In this document: in pieces, positions 1-6,656 of the stretch
Layout of the letters: every line of letters starts with the position of its first letter
Numbering within the stretch: position 1 is the stretch's first letter
Assembly: GCF_037997115.1 (NCBI RefSeq)
Contig: NZ_CP150484.1
Coordinates: forward strand, 2,967,294-3,013,821
Length of the DNA stretch: 46,528 nt
Direction of reading: 5' to 3'
Source: Amycolatopsis coloradensis
GTDB lineage: Bacteria > Actinomycetota > Actinomycetes > Mycobacteriales > Pseudonocardiaceae
The notes under the pieces: generated by a model
Databases searched by the model: none
The model's input: the letters and a program-made list of their open reading frames with translations, nothing else
Told to the model about the DNA's origin: nothing
Translations under genes and position numbers: made by a program

Positions 1-128
1 CCGGCGGCCAGCAGATCCGCGTACCGGCGCTGGACGCGACGGCCTTCCGCGCCGAGCCGGGTGCCCGCGGCACCGACCACCAGCCGCCGCACCAGGCCGG
101 GATGGTCGGCGGCGAACTGCAACCCGAG
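1..128 (-). pseudogene. alpha/beta hydrolase remnant, 5'-truncated, runs off the left edge
   Basis: Read on the minus strand from about 128 to 1, this stretch encodes a typical alpha/beta-hydrolase segment from just after the nucleophile elbow: it begins GLQFAADHPGLVRR and continues LVVGAAGTRLGAEG, the helix and strand that normally follow G-x-S-x-G. No start codon exists in this frame, which meets a stop about 65 bases further upstream. The residues just before the match (RQGCLG) do not form a proper elbow with the catalytic serine. The N-terminal third is therefore missing. The C-terminal part lies outside the window, so a rearrangement or assembly break cannot be excluded. The family call rests on pattern recognition only. 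Confidence 0.45.
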
Positions 129-132
129 GCAA

Positions 133-158
133 CCCTGGCGGCATGCTTTCCGCCAGGG
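133..158. terminator. perfect 9-bp hairpin upstream of leuB
   Basis: CCCTGGCGG (133-141) and CCGCCAGGG (150-158) form a perfect stem with an 8-nt loop. On the plus strand a T-rich run follows (CTTGTTTTCACTCTTT), as at an intrinsic terminator. The hairpin lies exactly where homology in the hydrolase remnant stops, so it could also mark a rearrangement point. Confidence 0.4.
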
Positions 159-327
159 CGTCCCTCCTTGTTTTCACTCTTTCGGCTGTCTCGCTCTGTG
201 GGAGATTCCGGCATAAGGGTGGTGCGGCTACGGCTACCGGGCTACGGCCGGTAACCTTCCGCTGCTGGCGTTTTCTTGCGGATGGGCCATCCGGACTGCC
301 GGTGGCCTGGTCTACGGAGGTGTGTGG
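159..327. other. non-coding leader/promoter region of leuB
   Basis: No convincing gene is present. A short inverted repeat TACCGG...CCGGTA lies near 235-255. An SD sequence GGAGG at 316-320 serves leuB. I see no branched-chain leader peptide with runs of Leu, Ile or Val codons. Confidence 0.4.
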
Positions 328-1371
328 ATGCGGCTCGCGGTGATCCCAGGAGACGGGATCGGGCCCGAAGTGGTCTCCGAGGCGCTCAAGGTGCTCGGTG
401 AGGTCGTACCGACTGCGGAGATCACGAACTACGACCTCGGCGCCGCCCGGTGGCACTCCACCGGCGAGCTGCTCCCGGAGTCGGTACTCGGTGAACTCCG
501 TCAGCACGACGCGATCCTGCTGGGCGCGGTGGGCGACCCGACGGTGCCGAGCGGCATTCTGGAGCGCGGGCTGTTGCTGCGCCTCCGGTTCGAGCTCGAC
601 CACCACGTGAACCTGCGCCCCGCCCGGTTGTACCCGGGGGTGCGCGGACCGCTCGCGGAGGCGGGCGAGATCGACATGGTCGTCGTGCGTGAAGGCACCG
701 AAGGCCCGTACGCGGGCAACGGTGGCTTGCTGCGCAAGGACACCGAGAACGAGATCGCGACGGAGGTCAGCGTCAACACGGCGTTCGGCGTCCGGCGTGT
801 GGTGACCGACGCGTTCAACCGGGCCGAGGCGCGGCCCCGCAAGCACCTGACGCTCCTGCACAAGACGAACGTGCTGGAGTACGCGGGTTCGCTGTGGTCG
901 CGGATCGTCGAAGAGGTCTCGCTGGAGCACCCGGAGGTGACCGTCGCGTACTCCCATGTGGACGCCGCGACCATCCACCTGGTGACCGACCCGTCCCGCT
1001 TCGACGTCGTGGTGACGGACAACCTGTTCGGCGACATCATCACCGACCTGGCGGCGGCCGTGACCGGCGGCATCGGGCTGGCGGCGAGCGGGAACCTCGA
1101 CATCACCCGGCGGAACCCGAGCATGTTCGAGCCGGTGCACGGCAGCGCGCCGGACATCGCGGGCCAGGGTCTCGCCGACCCGACCGCCGCGGTGCTGTCG
1201 GTGTCGCTGCTGCTGGACCACTTGGGACAGAAGGAAGCGGCGCGGCGGATCGAGGCCTCGGTGGCCTTCGACCTCGCGACCCGCGACCAGGCGTCGCCCG
1301 GTGCGACGCACGCGATCGGTGACCGGCTGGCGGCACTGGTGTCGTCGAACGTGCGCCCGGTCACTCAGTAG
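328..1371 (+). CDS. leuB: 3-isopropylmalate dehydrogenase
   Basis: Cytosolic enzyme of leucine synthesis: NAD-dependent oxidative decarboxylation of (2R,3S)-3-isopropylmalate to 2-oxoisocaproate, Mg2+/Mn2+ dependent. The 347-residue protein has the family's N-terminal [10 protein letters not shown] (residues 6-15), the substrate-arginine segment [20 protein letters not shown], the Tyr-containing [10 protein letters not shown], the catalytic-lysine segment HKTNVLEY, the metal-binding [11 protein letters not shown] and the NAD-binding [15 protein letters not shown] 328 is preferred to GTG 322 because GGAGG at 316-320 sits 7 nt before it. Length is normal. leuB stands alone, with no leuA, leuC or leuD nearby, as is common in actinomycetes. 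Paralogues such as tartrate or isocitrate dehydrogenase are less likely given the sequence around the arginines. Confidence 0.93.
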   Translation: MRLAVIPGDGIGPEVVSEALKVLGEVVPTAEITNYDLGAARWHSTGELLPESVLGELRQHDAILLGAVGDPTVPSGILERGLLLRLRFELDHHVNLRPARLYPGVRGPLAEAGEIDMVVVREGTEGPYAGNGGLLRKDTENEIATEVSVNTAFGVRRVVTDAFNRAEARPRKHLTLLHKTNVLEYAGSLWSRIVEEVSLEHPEVTVAYSHVDAATIHLVTDPSRFDVVVTDNLFGDIITDLAAAVTGGIGLAASGNLDITRRNPSMFEPVHGSAPDIAGQGLADPTAAVLSVSLLLDHLGQKEAARRIEASVAFDLATRDQASPGATHAIGDRLAALVSSNVRPVTQ

Positions 1372-1380
1372 TTCTTTTGC

Positions 1381-1430
1381 TGAAGGGCCCTTCGCCGCAT
1401 CTCACGCGGTGAAGGGCCCCTTCGTCGCAT
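1381..1430. repeat. two tandem copies of a palindromic unit after leuB
   Basis: A unit with core GAAGGGCCCTTC (1382-1393, itself a palindrome) followed by CGCCGCAT recurs as GAAGGGCCCCTTC (1411-1423) plus GTCGCAT. Its place just after the leuB stop suggests a terminator; the duplication suggests a repeat family. Confidence 0.55.
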
Positions 1431-1461
1431 CCAAGGGCTTTGGTTGCGCGGGTCGTGAGTG

Positions 1462-1487
1462 GCGATTCGGGTTCTAACCCGAATCGC
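1462..1487. repeat. perfect 12-bp palindrome, related to the one at 25109-25154
   Basis: GCGATTCGGGTT (1462-1473), a 2-nt CT loop, then AACCCGAATCGC (1476-1487). It is preceded by CGTGAGTGG, as is the palindrome at 25109-25154, which has the same GTTCTAAC centre. A second short hairpin TCCCTAC/GTAGGGA follows at 1489-1509. The convergent position between leuB and the GntR gene suits a bidirectional terminator. Confidence 0.65.
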
Positions 1488-1508
1488 CTCCCTACCTTGA
1501 GAGTAGGG

Positions 1509-1525
1509 AAGGAGGCCTTCACGGA
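1509..1525. repeat. 17-nt repeat also present inverted at 46482-46498
   Basis: AAGGAGGCCTTCACGGA here is the exact reverse complement of 46482-46498 near the other end of the window. Both copies lie beside a short GGGA/TCCC-type hairpin in non-coding DNA. Confidence 0.5.
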
Positions 1526-1549
1526 GCGTCCATGGAGGAGAGAGCTGTG

Positions 1550-2260
1550 TCAGGAAGCTTCGGCGGCCGTGGTGGGGTCGTCGGCGGTGCCGAGCGCGTT
1601 GCGGAGCCACTGCTCCACCCCCGCCACGTGCACGGTCGCCCAGGAACGCGCGAGTTCGGGCTCACGGGCCGCGATGGCCTCGTAGATCGCCGTGTGCTGC
1701 TCGCGGGTTTTCGCGACGGCGCCCTCCTGGGTGAGCCCGCGCCAGATGCGGGCCCGCGCGGTGGGGCCGGACAGGCTGTCCAGCAGGGAGCACAGCACCG
1801 GATTGCCGGAGCCGTCGGCGATCTTGCGATGGAACTGCAGGTCGTTCGCGACCAGCGCCTCCACCGTCGGCGAGTCGGCCAGTTCGTCGAGCAGGCGGCC
1901 TAGTTCCTCGATGTCCTCGTCGCTCATGTGCATCGCGGCCAGCGCCGTCGCCGCCGGTTCGAGGATCCGGCGCACGGCGAGGAAGTCCAGCACGGTGTCG
2001 TCGCGGTGGAAGTCCACCACGAACGTCATCGCGTCGAGGAGGAGATTCGGTTCGAGGCTGGTGACGTACGTTCCGTCGCCCTGGCGGACGTCGAGCACGC
2101 GGATCAGGCACAACGCCTTCACCGCTTCGCGCAGCGAACTGCGGGACAGACCGAGCCGCTGGGCCAGTTCGGCCTCTTTCGGCAGCCTGTCGCCCGGAGC
2201 AAGCTCGCCGGAGATGATCATGTCCTTGATCTTGTCGATCGCGACATCGGTGACCGGCAT
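1550..2260 (-). CDS. GntR/FadR-family transcriptional regulator
   Basis: A 236-residue cytosolic repressor. It has an N-terminal winged helix with the recognition region EAELAQRLGLSRSSLREAVKAL (about residues 28-50) and a C-terminal all-helical FCD ligand domain (RRILEPAATALAA, NDLQFHRKIADGSGNPV, EQHTAIYEAIAARE) that in this family binds small acids, often with a metal held by Asp and His residues. It is transcribed away from the mutarotase/AKR/lactonase operon at 2340 across an 80-bp shared promoter, the usual layout for a local repressor that responds to a sugar-acid intermediate. The start ATG 2260 keeps the complete HTH. The ligand is inferred from the neighbours only. Confidence 0.85.
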   Translation of the reverse strand: MPVTDVAIDKIKDMIISGELAPGDRLPKEAELAQRLGLSRSSLREAVKALCLIRVLDVRQGDGTYVTSLEPNLLLDAMTFVVDFHRDDTVLDFLAVRRILEPAATALAAMHMSDEDIEELGRLLDELADSPTVEALVANDLQFHRKIADGSGNPVLCSLLDSLSGPTARARIWRGLTQEGAVAKTREQHTAIYEAIAAREPELARSWATVHVAGVEQWLRNALGTADDPTTAAEAS

Positions 2261-2295
2261 GTTCCACCGCCCTCCCCGAAGACCTCGGATGTTTG

Positions 2296-2339
2296 AGTGT
2301 TAGTTGACAGAGTGCCATGTTTCGAGTCGAGGAGGCGCG
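2296..2339 (+). promoter_or_regulatory. promoter/leader of the sugar-oxidation operon
   Basis: The divergent region contains a -35-like TTGACA at 2304-2309. A strong SD, GAGGAGG (2329-2335), precedes GTG 2340 by only 4 nt. No clear -10 box and no convincing FadR-type palindrome was seen, so the operator remains unidentified. Confidence 0.35.
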
Positions 2340-2669
2340 GTGACCCACGGTGTCGCACTACAAAGAGTGGCGCTCCACACCCGGTTGAAGCCGGGCAAGG
2401 AGGCCGAATACGAGTCGGTCCACGCCGTGATCCCGCCTGAGCTGGACGAAGCCCTGCGCGGTGCGGGCGTGCGTTCGTGGCGGATCTGGCGGGACGGGCT
2501 CGACCTGTTCCACGTCGTGGAGGTCGAGGACTACGCGAAGATGCGCGCGATCCTGCGCGACCACCCGGCCAACATCCCGTGGCAGGCACGGATGTCGGAA
2601 CTGCTCGACGTCGAGGACGACTACTCGGGCGACGATTCGGGGCTCGGCCTCGTTTGGGAGCTTCCGTGA
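2340..2669 (+). CDS. L-rhamnose/L-fucose mutarotase (RhaM-like)
   Basis: A 109-residue protein of the L-rhamnose mutarotase family, which interconverts alpha and beta anomers of a 6-deoxyhexose so that downstream enzymes get the right form. Family hallmarks are LKPGKEAEYESVHAVIPPEL near the N-terminus, WRIWRDGLDLFHVVEVEDY in the middle, and DHPANIPWQARMSELLD with a C-terminal GLVWELP. GTG 2340 follows an excellent SD and gives a typical family length; the frame stays open to a TTG at 2304, which has no SD. Its stop overlaps the GTG of the next gene (GTGA), suggesting translational coupling with the dehydrogenase. Whether the sugar is L-fucose, L-rhamnose or a relative cannot be told from sequence. 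Confidence 0.85.
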   Translation: MTHGVALQRVALHTRLKPGKEAEYESVHAVIPPELDEALRGAGVRSWRIWRDGLDLFHVVEVEDYAKMRAILRDHPANIPWQARMSELLDVEDDYSGDDSGLGLVWELP

Positions 2670-3637
2670 AGATCCCCCTGTCCCCGCTGGGGCTCGGCTG
2701 CGCGCAGCTGGGCAACCTGTACCACGCCATCACCGACGAGACGGCCCAAGCGACCGTCCGGCAGGCGTGGGACGAAGGCATCCGTTACTTCGACACCGCC
2801 CCGCACTACGGTCTCGGGCTGTCGGAACGGCGGCTGGGCGCGGCGCTTTCGGCGTATCCCCGCGCGGATTTCGTGGTCTCGACGAAGGTCGGCCGCGTGC
2901 TGGAACCCGATCCCGGCGGCGCTTCGCGCACCGACTCGCAGGGTTTCGTCGTTCCCGCCGCGTACAAACGCAGATGGGACTTCAGCCGCGACGGGATCCT
3001 CCGGTCGCTTGAGGACAGTCTGGAACGGCTGGGGCTCGACCGCGTCGACGTCGTCTACGTGCACGACCCGGACGAACACTTCGAGGACACCGTCAACGGT
3101 GCGTTCCCCGCGCTGCTCGAACTACGGGAGCAGGGTGTCGTCGACGCCATCGGGGCAGGGATGAACCAGGCGCCGATGCTCACGGAGTTCGTCCGCCGGT
3201 TCGATCTCGACGTGATCCTGCTGGCCGGCCGGTACACCCTGCTCAACCAGCCCGCGCTCGACGACCTTCTTCCGCTGTGCGCGGAACGCGGCGTGGACGT
3301 GGTGGCGGGCGGGGCGTTCAACGCCGGGATCCTCGCCACCGCGTCGCCGGGCACGATGTACGACTACGCCGAGGCCCCCGCCGAACTGGTGGAGCGCGCC
3401 CAGCGGATCGCCGACGTCTGCGCGCGGCACGGTGTCGAACTCCCGCAGGCCGCGCTGGCGTTGCCCGCCGCGCATCCATCGGTGGTGTCCGTCGTCGTCG
3501 GCGCGCACGATCCCGGCCAGGTCCGGCTCAACGCCGAACGGTTCCGGCGTCCGGTGCCACGCGAGGTGTGGACGGACCTGATCCGTGCGGGACTGTTGCG
3601 TGAGGACACCGTGCTGCGACAGGAGGGACGGCCGTGA
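2666..3637 (+). CDS. aldo/keto reductase, probable L-fucose-type sugar 1-dehydrogenase
   Basis: A 323-residue TIM-barrel NAD(P)-dependent oxidoreductase. The AKR catalytic tetrad is visible as D43 and Y48 (FDTAPHYG), K74 (VSTKVGR) and H133 (VYVHDPD). The stretch resembles the D-threo-aldose/L-fucose 1-dehydrogenase branch (LGLGCAQLGNLY, KRRWDFSRDGILRSLEDSLERLGLDRVD). The likely reaction is oxidation of the pyranose at C1 to the lactone, which the next gene product would open. The start is GTG 2666, overlapping the mutarotase stop by 3 nt; longer readings in this frame run back through the mutarotase and are artefacts. The stop overlaps the GTG of the lactonase gene. Confidence 0.86.
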   Translation: MKIPLSPLGLGCAQLGNLYHAITDETAQATVRQAWDEGIRYFDTAPHYGLGLSERRLGAALSAYPRADFVVSTKVGRVLEPDPGGASRTDSQGFVVPAAYKRRWDFSRDGILRSLEDSLERLGLDRVDVVYVHDPDEHFEDTVNGAFPALLELREQGVVDAIGAGMNQAPMLTEFVRRFDLDVILLAGRYTLLNQPALDDLLPLCAERGVDVVAGGAFNAGILATASPGTMYDYAEAPAELVERAQRIADVCARHGVELPQAALALPAAHPSVVSVVVGAHDPGQVRLNAERFRRPVPREVWTDLIRAGLLREDTVLRQEGRP

Positions 3638-4479
3638 TCGACGCGCACCATCATCTTTGGGATCCCGCGCGGCGGGACTACCCGTGGATGACCGGTACGG
3701 CACTGGAACCGATCCGCCGTCCGTACACAGTGGACGGTCTGCGCACGGTGACGAAGGCGGCGGGGGTGAAGGGGACCGTGCTGGTGCAGACGGTCTCGTT
3801 GGAAGAGGAGACGCGCGAGTTCCTCGCGGCGGCTCAGGCCGAGCCGCTCATCGTGGGCGTCGTCGGCTGGACCGACCTCACCGCGCCCGGCGTCGCCGAG
3901 CGCGTGGCGTCGTTTTCCGGGCCGTTGGTGGGAATCCGGCATCAGGTGGAGGACGAGCCGGACCCGTCGTGGCTGACGCGGCCCGAGGTCATGCGTGGTC
4001 TCGCCGCCCTCGGCGAGGCCGGGCTGGCGTACGACCTGCTGGTGAAGCCACCGCAGCTCCCCGCCGCGCTCGCCGCCGCGAAAGCGTTGCCGGACCAGGT
4101 TTTCGTGCTCGACCACGCCGCGAAGCCACCGATCGCCACGGGCGAATGGCAGCCGTGGGCCGATGGTCTCGCGGCCTTGGGGGAGCTGGACAACGTGTAC
4201 TGCAAGCTTTCGGGGCTGGTGACCGAGGCCGACTGGGCGCGGTGGGAGGTCGGGCATCTGACGCGCTGGGCCGAACACGTACTGGAGTCCTTCGGGGCTT
4301 CGCGGCTGATGTTCGGCTCGGACTGGCCGGTCTGCGAGCTCGCGGCGGCGTACGAAGTCGTCGTGGACACCGCTTTTTCGCTGACGGGCTCGCTGAGCGA
4401 CGGTGAGCGGCTGGAGTTCTTCGACGGCACCGCGAAGCGCGCTTACCGGCTTCCCGCCGCGGGTACCCGGCCCTCATGA
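3634..4479 (+). CDS. amidohydrolase-family lactonase (L-fucono-1,5-lactonase-like)
   Basis: A 281-residue metal-dependent TIM barrel of the amidohydrolase_2 family. The metal motif HHHLWD occupies residues 5-10, as in L-fuconolactonase and rhamnono-lactonase. Other family elements are GIRHQVEDEPD, FVLDHAAKPPI (the conserved strand-end His), YCKLSGLVTEADW and the terminal MFGSDWPVCE, whose Asp is the usual catalytic base. It would hydrolyse the lactone made by the upstream dehydrogenase to the aldonate. The start is GTG 3634 by GTGA overlap. The next enzymes of the route (fuconate dehydratase, KDG-type dehydrogenase or aldolase) are not in the window. Confidence 0.87.
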   Translation: MIDAHHHLWDPARRDYPWMTGTALEPIRRPYTVDGLRTVTKAAGVKGTVLVQTVSLEEETREFLAAAQAEPLIVGVVGWTDLTAPGVAERVASFSGPLVGIRHQVEDEPDPSWLTRPEVMRGLAALGEAGLAYDLLVKPPQLPAALAAAKALPDQVFVLDHAAKPPIATGEWQPWADGLAALGELDNVYCKLSGLVTEADWARWEVGHLTRWAEHVLESFGASRLMFGSDWPVCELAAAYEVVVDTAFSLTGSLSDGERLEFFDGTAKRAYRLPAAGTRPS

Positions 4480-4631
4480 CGACAGCACCGTTCGAACCGA
4501 ACCCCCACACCGGGGAAGTCCGTATCGCGGCCGCGGACGCCGGACCGGGCGCACCGGAGCCCGCCGAAGGCTTCGGCCCCGTCGACAACGAGGACGACAC
4601 GTCCGTTCCCCCGGATGACGAGGACCAGTGA
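4476..4631 (+). CDS. 51-residue acidic protein, unknown function
   Basis: A short ORF whose ATG overlaps the lactonase stop by 4 bases (ATGA), so it could be translated by coupling as the fourth gene of the operon. The sequence starts MTTAPFEPNPHTGEVR and ends DDTSVPPDDEDQ. It is rich in Pro, Asp, Glu and Ala, has no cysteine, no predicted membrane segment and no motif I know, and is probably disordered. The codons are G/C-rich at third positions. I do not recognise it; it may be a small adapter or just a read-through ORF. Confidence 0.5.
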   Translation: MTTAPFEPNPHTGEVRIAAADAGPGAPEPAEGFGPVDNEDDTSVPPDDEDQ

Positions 4632-4667
4632 GCCGGCTGGATGTGCCGAAACCCACGTGCCGCACCG

Positions 4668-4692
4668 GTTTGGCCGATGGCGGGGCGGGTAT
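4668..4692 (+). promoter_or_regulatory. SigB/SigF-type stress promoter
   Basis: GTTT (4668-4671), a 15-nt spacer and GGGTAT (4687-4692) fit the stress sigma consensus known from actinobacteria (GTTT-N14-17-GGGTA). It points toward the small membrane protein at 4764. The site at 7196-7220 has the same form. Confidence 0.6.
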
Positions 4693-4701
4693 CGAGTGCT
4701 C

Positions 4702-4767
4702 GTGACTTCCTCTATGGAGAAAGAACCCGGCGCGGGTTCGCTGCCGATCGCCGGTGACCACGGATGA
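4702..4767 (+). CDS. possible 21-codon leader ORF coupled to the 4764 gene
   Basis: GTG 4702 begins about 10 nt after the stress -10 box, so a transcript from it would be almost leaderless. The frame reads VTSSMEKEPGAGSLPIAGDHG and its stop overlaps ATG 4764 as ATGA. An internal ATG at 4714 is an alternative start. Such a short ORF could merely couple ribosomes into the next gene, which lacks a clear SD of its own. There is no direct evidence that it is made. Confidence 0.3.
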   Translation: MTSSMEKEPGAGSLPIAGDHG

Positions 4768-5003
4768 TCGTCGTGGCTCTGGTGATCAGCGCGGTCGCGC
4801 TCGTGGTGGCCCTGGTGGCGGTGCGCGTCGCCTTCGTCGCCCATCGCAGGGCGACGGAGTCGCGCACTCAGGCAAGGCGGGCCACCGCCCGCGCCGACTC
4901 GCTCAGCGAGCGAATACGTGACGAGGCATTCCGGGCGGAACCGGATCCATCGGTGATCGCGAAGTTGCTCCGGGCGGTCGGCGTCGCCGAACTGCGGCGG
5001 TGA
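4764..5003 (+). CDS. small single-pass membrane protein
   Basis: A 79-residue protein. Residues 1-26 form a very hydrophobic N-terminal segment (MIVVALVISAVALVVALVAV), followed by a basic, probably helical cytoplasmic tail (HRRATESRTQARRATARADSLSERIRDE) that could form a coiled coil. I recognise no family. It lies behind a SigB/SigF-like promoter at 4668-4692, suggesting a stress-induced membrane-associated role. It is convergent with the sigma factor gene that ends at 5090. Confidence 0.55.
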   Translation: MIVVALVISAVALVVALVAVRVAFVAHRRATESRTQARRATARADSLSERIRDEAFRAEPDPSVIAKLLRAVGVAELRR

Positions 5004-5089
5004 ATCGCTCCGAGCGGAAGAAGTGGGCGGCGCGGGGTCCGGGCGCCTGAGAGCCGCCGATCGACGATCTGCGGCAGGGGGACGAAAGA

Positions 5090-5746
5090 TCAGAACTCGT
5101 CCTGCTTGACCATCGTCCGCAGGCGGGCCAGTGCGCGGTGCTGCGTCACGCGCACGTTGCCGGCGGAGATCCCGAGCGCCTCGGCCGTTTCGGCGGCGGA
5201 AAGGCCGACGGCGATGCGGAGGGCGAGGATCTCCTGCTGCACCCGCGGCAGGGTGGAGAGCAGGCGGCTGAGCCGGGCACCGAGGTCCAGGTGCAGGGCG
5301 TGCGTTTCGGGTTCGTTGTCGCCGATGGGCCGTTCCGGCAGTTCCGGGACCGGCTCCGACCGGTCGCGGGAGACCGCGCGGTAGGCGTCCGCGACTTTGT
5401 TGGCGGCGATGGCGTGCACGAGGTAGAGGAACGAGCCGCCGCGATCCTGATAGCCGGGCAGCGCCTTCAACACCGCCATGCACACTTCCTGCGCGACGTC
5501 GTCCGCCGACAGGTAGGACAGGTCGCGGCCGCCCATTCTGGCGCGGCAGTAGCGGACCACGACGGGGCCGATCATCCGCAGGAGGGACTGGATCGCGGCG
5601 GGATTCCCGTCGCCCGCGTCCTTGACGAGGGGGTCGAGGTCCTCCTTCGTCAGCCGTCCGCCCGGTCGAGGCAGGTTCTCCGGAGTCGTGTATCCGGGGA
5701 CCGCATCGGGGGTGACGGTTCTGGACGCGCTGGAAGTTGCTTGCAT
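5090..5746 (-). CDS. RNA polymerase sigma-70 family factor, ShbA/SigD-like
   Basis: A 218-residue group 4-like sigma factor. Region 2 includes YLSADDVAQEVCMAVLKALPGYQDRGGSFLYLVHAIAANKVAD, the strongly conserved stretch of the ShbA (Streptomyces)/SigD (mycobacteria) branch. Region 4 includes LPRVQQEILALRIAVGLSAAETAEALGISAGNVRVTQHRALARLR with its HTH. In Streptomyces ShbA drives the principal sigma gene hrdB. Here, unlike mycobacterial sigD, no anti-sigma gene or guaB lies alongside, so it may be a paralogue with another regulon. ATG 5746 is chosen because GGGGAGGA precedes it by 7 nt; the frame also stays open to a TTG at 5797. Confidence 0.85.
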   Translation of the reverse strand: MQATSSASRTVTPDAVPGYTTPENLPRPGGRLTKEDLDPLVKDAGDGNPAAIQSLLRMIGPVVVRYCRARMGGRDLSYLSADDVAQEVCMAVLKALPGYQDRGGSFLYLVHAIAANKVADAYRAVSRDRSEPVPELPERPIGDNEPETHALHLDLGARLSRLLSTLPRVQQEILALRIAVGLSAAETAEALGISAGNVRVTQHRALARLRTMVKQDEF

Positions 5747-5812
5747 GGTCGTCCTCCCCGGCCGACCCTGCGACCGTCGCTGTCGAGGGGTCAACACTCC
5801 GTAACGATTGAG

Positions 5813-5851
5813 GGCGGCAGATGCTCCGTAAGATCAGATTCATCTGCCGCC
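5813..5851. promoter_or_regulatory. 11-bp inverted repeat upstream of the sigma gene
   Basis: GGCGGCAGATG (5813-5823) and CATCTGCCGCC (5841-5851) pair perfectly around a 17-nt loop, about 67 bp before the sigma start. The position fits an operator or a leader hairpin. No other feature was recognised in 5747-5996 apart from AT-richer DNA around 5890-5940 that could hold promoters. Confidence 0.45.
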
Positions 5852-5996
5852 GTTGCGACGCAGCGTAATCGTAGGCGTCGATCGGACGGCAGTAAAGATT
5901 TCAACTAGAGATAGCCCATTCGCCGGAGTCGGCTTAATACAACCGAGACTCTGCGCCGGGAAAACGGGCTCCGAGGTTGCTGGACGTGCGCGCCAC

Positions 5997-6299
5997 TTAG
6001 CGCACCGCGATCAGCGCGACCGCTGTCGCTACGACGAGTGCCGATGCCGTGACAGCAACGACTCTGTTAAGAGGTTTCGGGGTTCCCGGGCGGCGCAGTG
6101 CTCGTTCACGGATCGCGCCGGTGGCGACCAAGGTGATCACCATGGCGCCCGCGAACGCGACCGGGACGACCGCCGTCCCCCAGCCCCGCCGGGCCGCTGT
6201 GTGCAAGAGCAGGAGTGTGCAGGCAGTAGCCGCGAGCGCGGTCCGGCGCCACGCCAGCCCGGTCCGCTCCGCTTGCGCTCCGTGATCGCGCGGGCTCAC
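5997..6299 (-). CDS. DUF202 membrane protein (second of a pair)
   Basis: About 100 residues with the DUF202 signature QAERTGLAWRRTALAATACTLLLLH at the N-terminus and two further hydrophobic segments (VVPVAFAGAMVITLVATG and VVAVTASALVVATAVALIAV), giving three membrane helices. GTG 6299 overlaps the stop of the preceding DUF202 gene (GTGA), so the pair is translationally coupled. DUF202 proteins are small inner-membrane proteins of unknown biochemical role. The frame continues upstream to 6467 only as a shadow of the first DUF202 gene. Confidence 0.8.
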   Translation of the reverse strand: MSPRDHGAQAERTGLAWRRTALAATACTLLLLHTAARRGWGTAVVPVAFAGAMVITLVATGAIRERALRRPGTPKPLNRVVAVTASALVVATAVALIAVR

Positions 6300-6646
6300 G
6301 AAAAGACCACGAGCGCCGCCGCCGTCAGGGTGATCGCGAGGATCCCGGCGGTCAGCAGGATCAGCATCCCGCTCTTCGGCAGCGGCCGTCCCGCGCGCAT
6401 CGCGCTCTGCACCTGCCGCCAGCGTGGATACGCGCTCGCCGCGACGACGGCGGCCAGCAGGACGCACAATCCCGCCAGGACGGTGCTCAACGCGCTCGGG
6501 TCGGGAACCAGCTGATGGACGGCGACGCCGCCGGCCAGTAGGCCGAGGGCCGTCCGGAGCCAGGCGAGGAAGGTCCGTTCGTTGGCGAGCGTGAATCGGT
6601 AATCGGGTTCGGAGCCGCCGTCGTGCGGGCCGTTGATCTCTGCCAC
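6296..6646 (-). CDS. DUF202 (YidH-like) membrane protein (first of a pair)
   Basis: A 116-residue protein with a soluble acidic N-terminus, the family signature YRFTLANERTFLAWLRTALGLLAGGVAV (about residues 16-43) and two more membrane helices (STVLAGLCVLLAAVVAASAYPRW and SGMLILLTAGILAITLTAAALVVF). The NERTFLAWLRT motif is the conserved core of the YidH branch. It begins 10 nt after the GtrA-like gene ends and overlaps the second DUF202 gene, so all three are probably one leftward operon. Function is unknown; paired divergent DUF202 proteins may form a heteromeric membrane complex (inference). Confidence 0.87.
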   Translation of the reverse strand: MAEINGPHDGGSEPDYRFTLANERTFLAWLRTALGLLAGGVAVHQLVPDPSALSTVLAGLCVLLAAVVAASAYPRWRQVQSAMRAGRPLPKSGMLILLTAGILAITLTAAALVVFS

Positions 6647-6656
6647 TTGAAGGAGA

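Noticed and set aside
501..1364. Long minus-strand open frame across leuB
   Set aside because: It is the mirror of leuB codon bias (Ser/Arg/Thr-rich, no motif). leuB itself has all family motifs.
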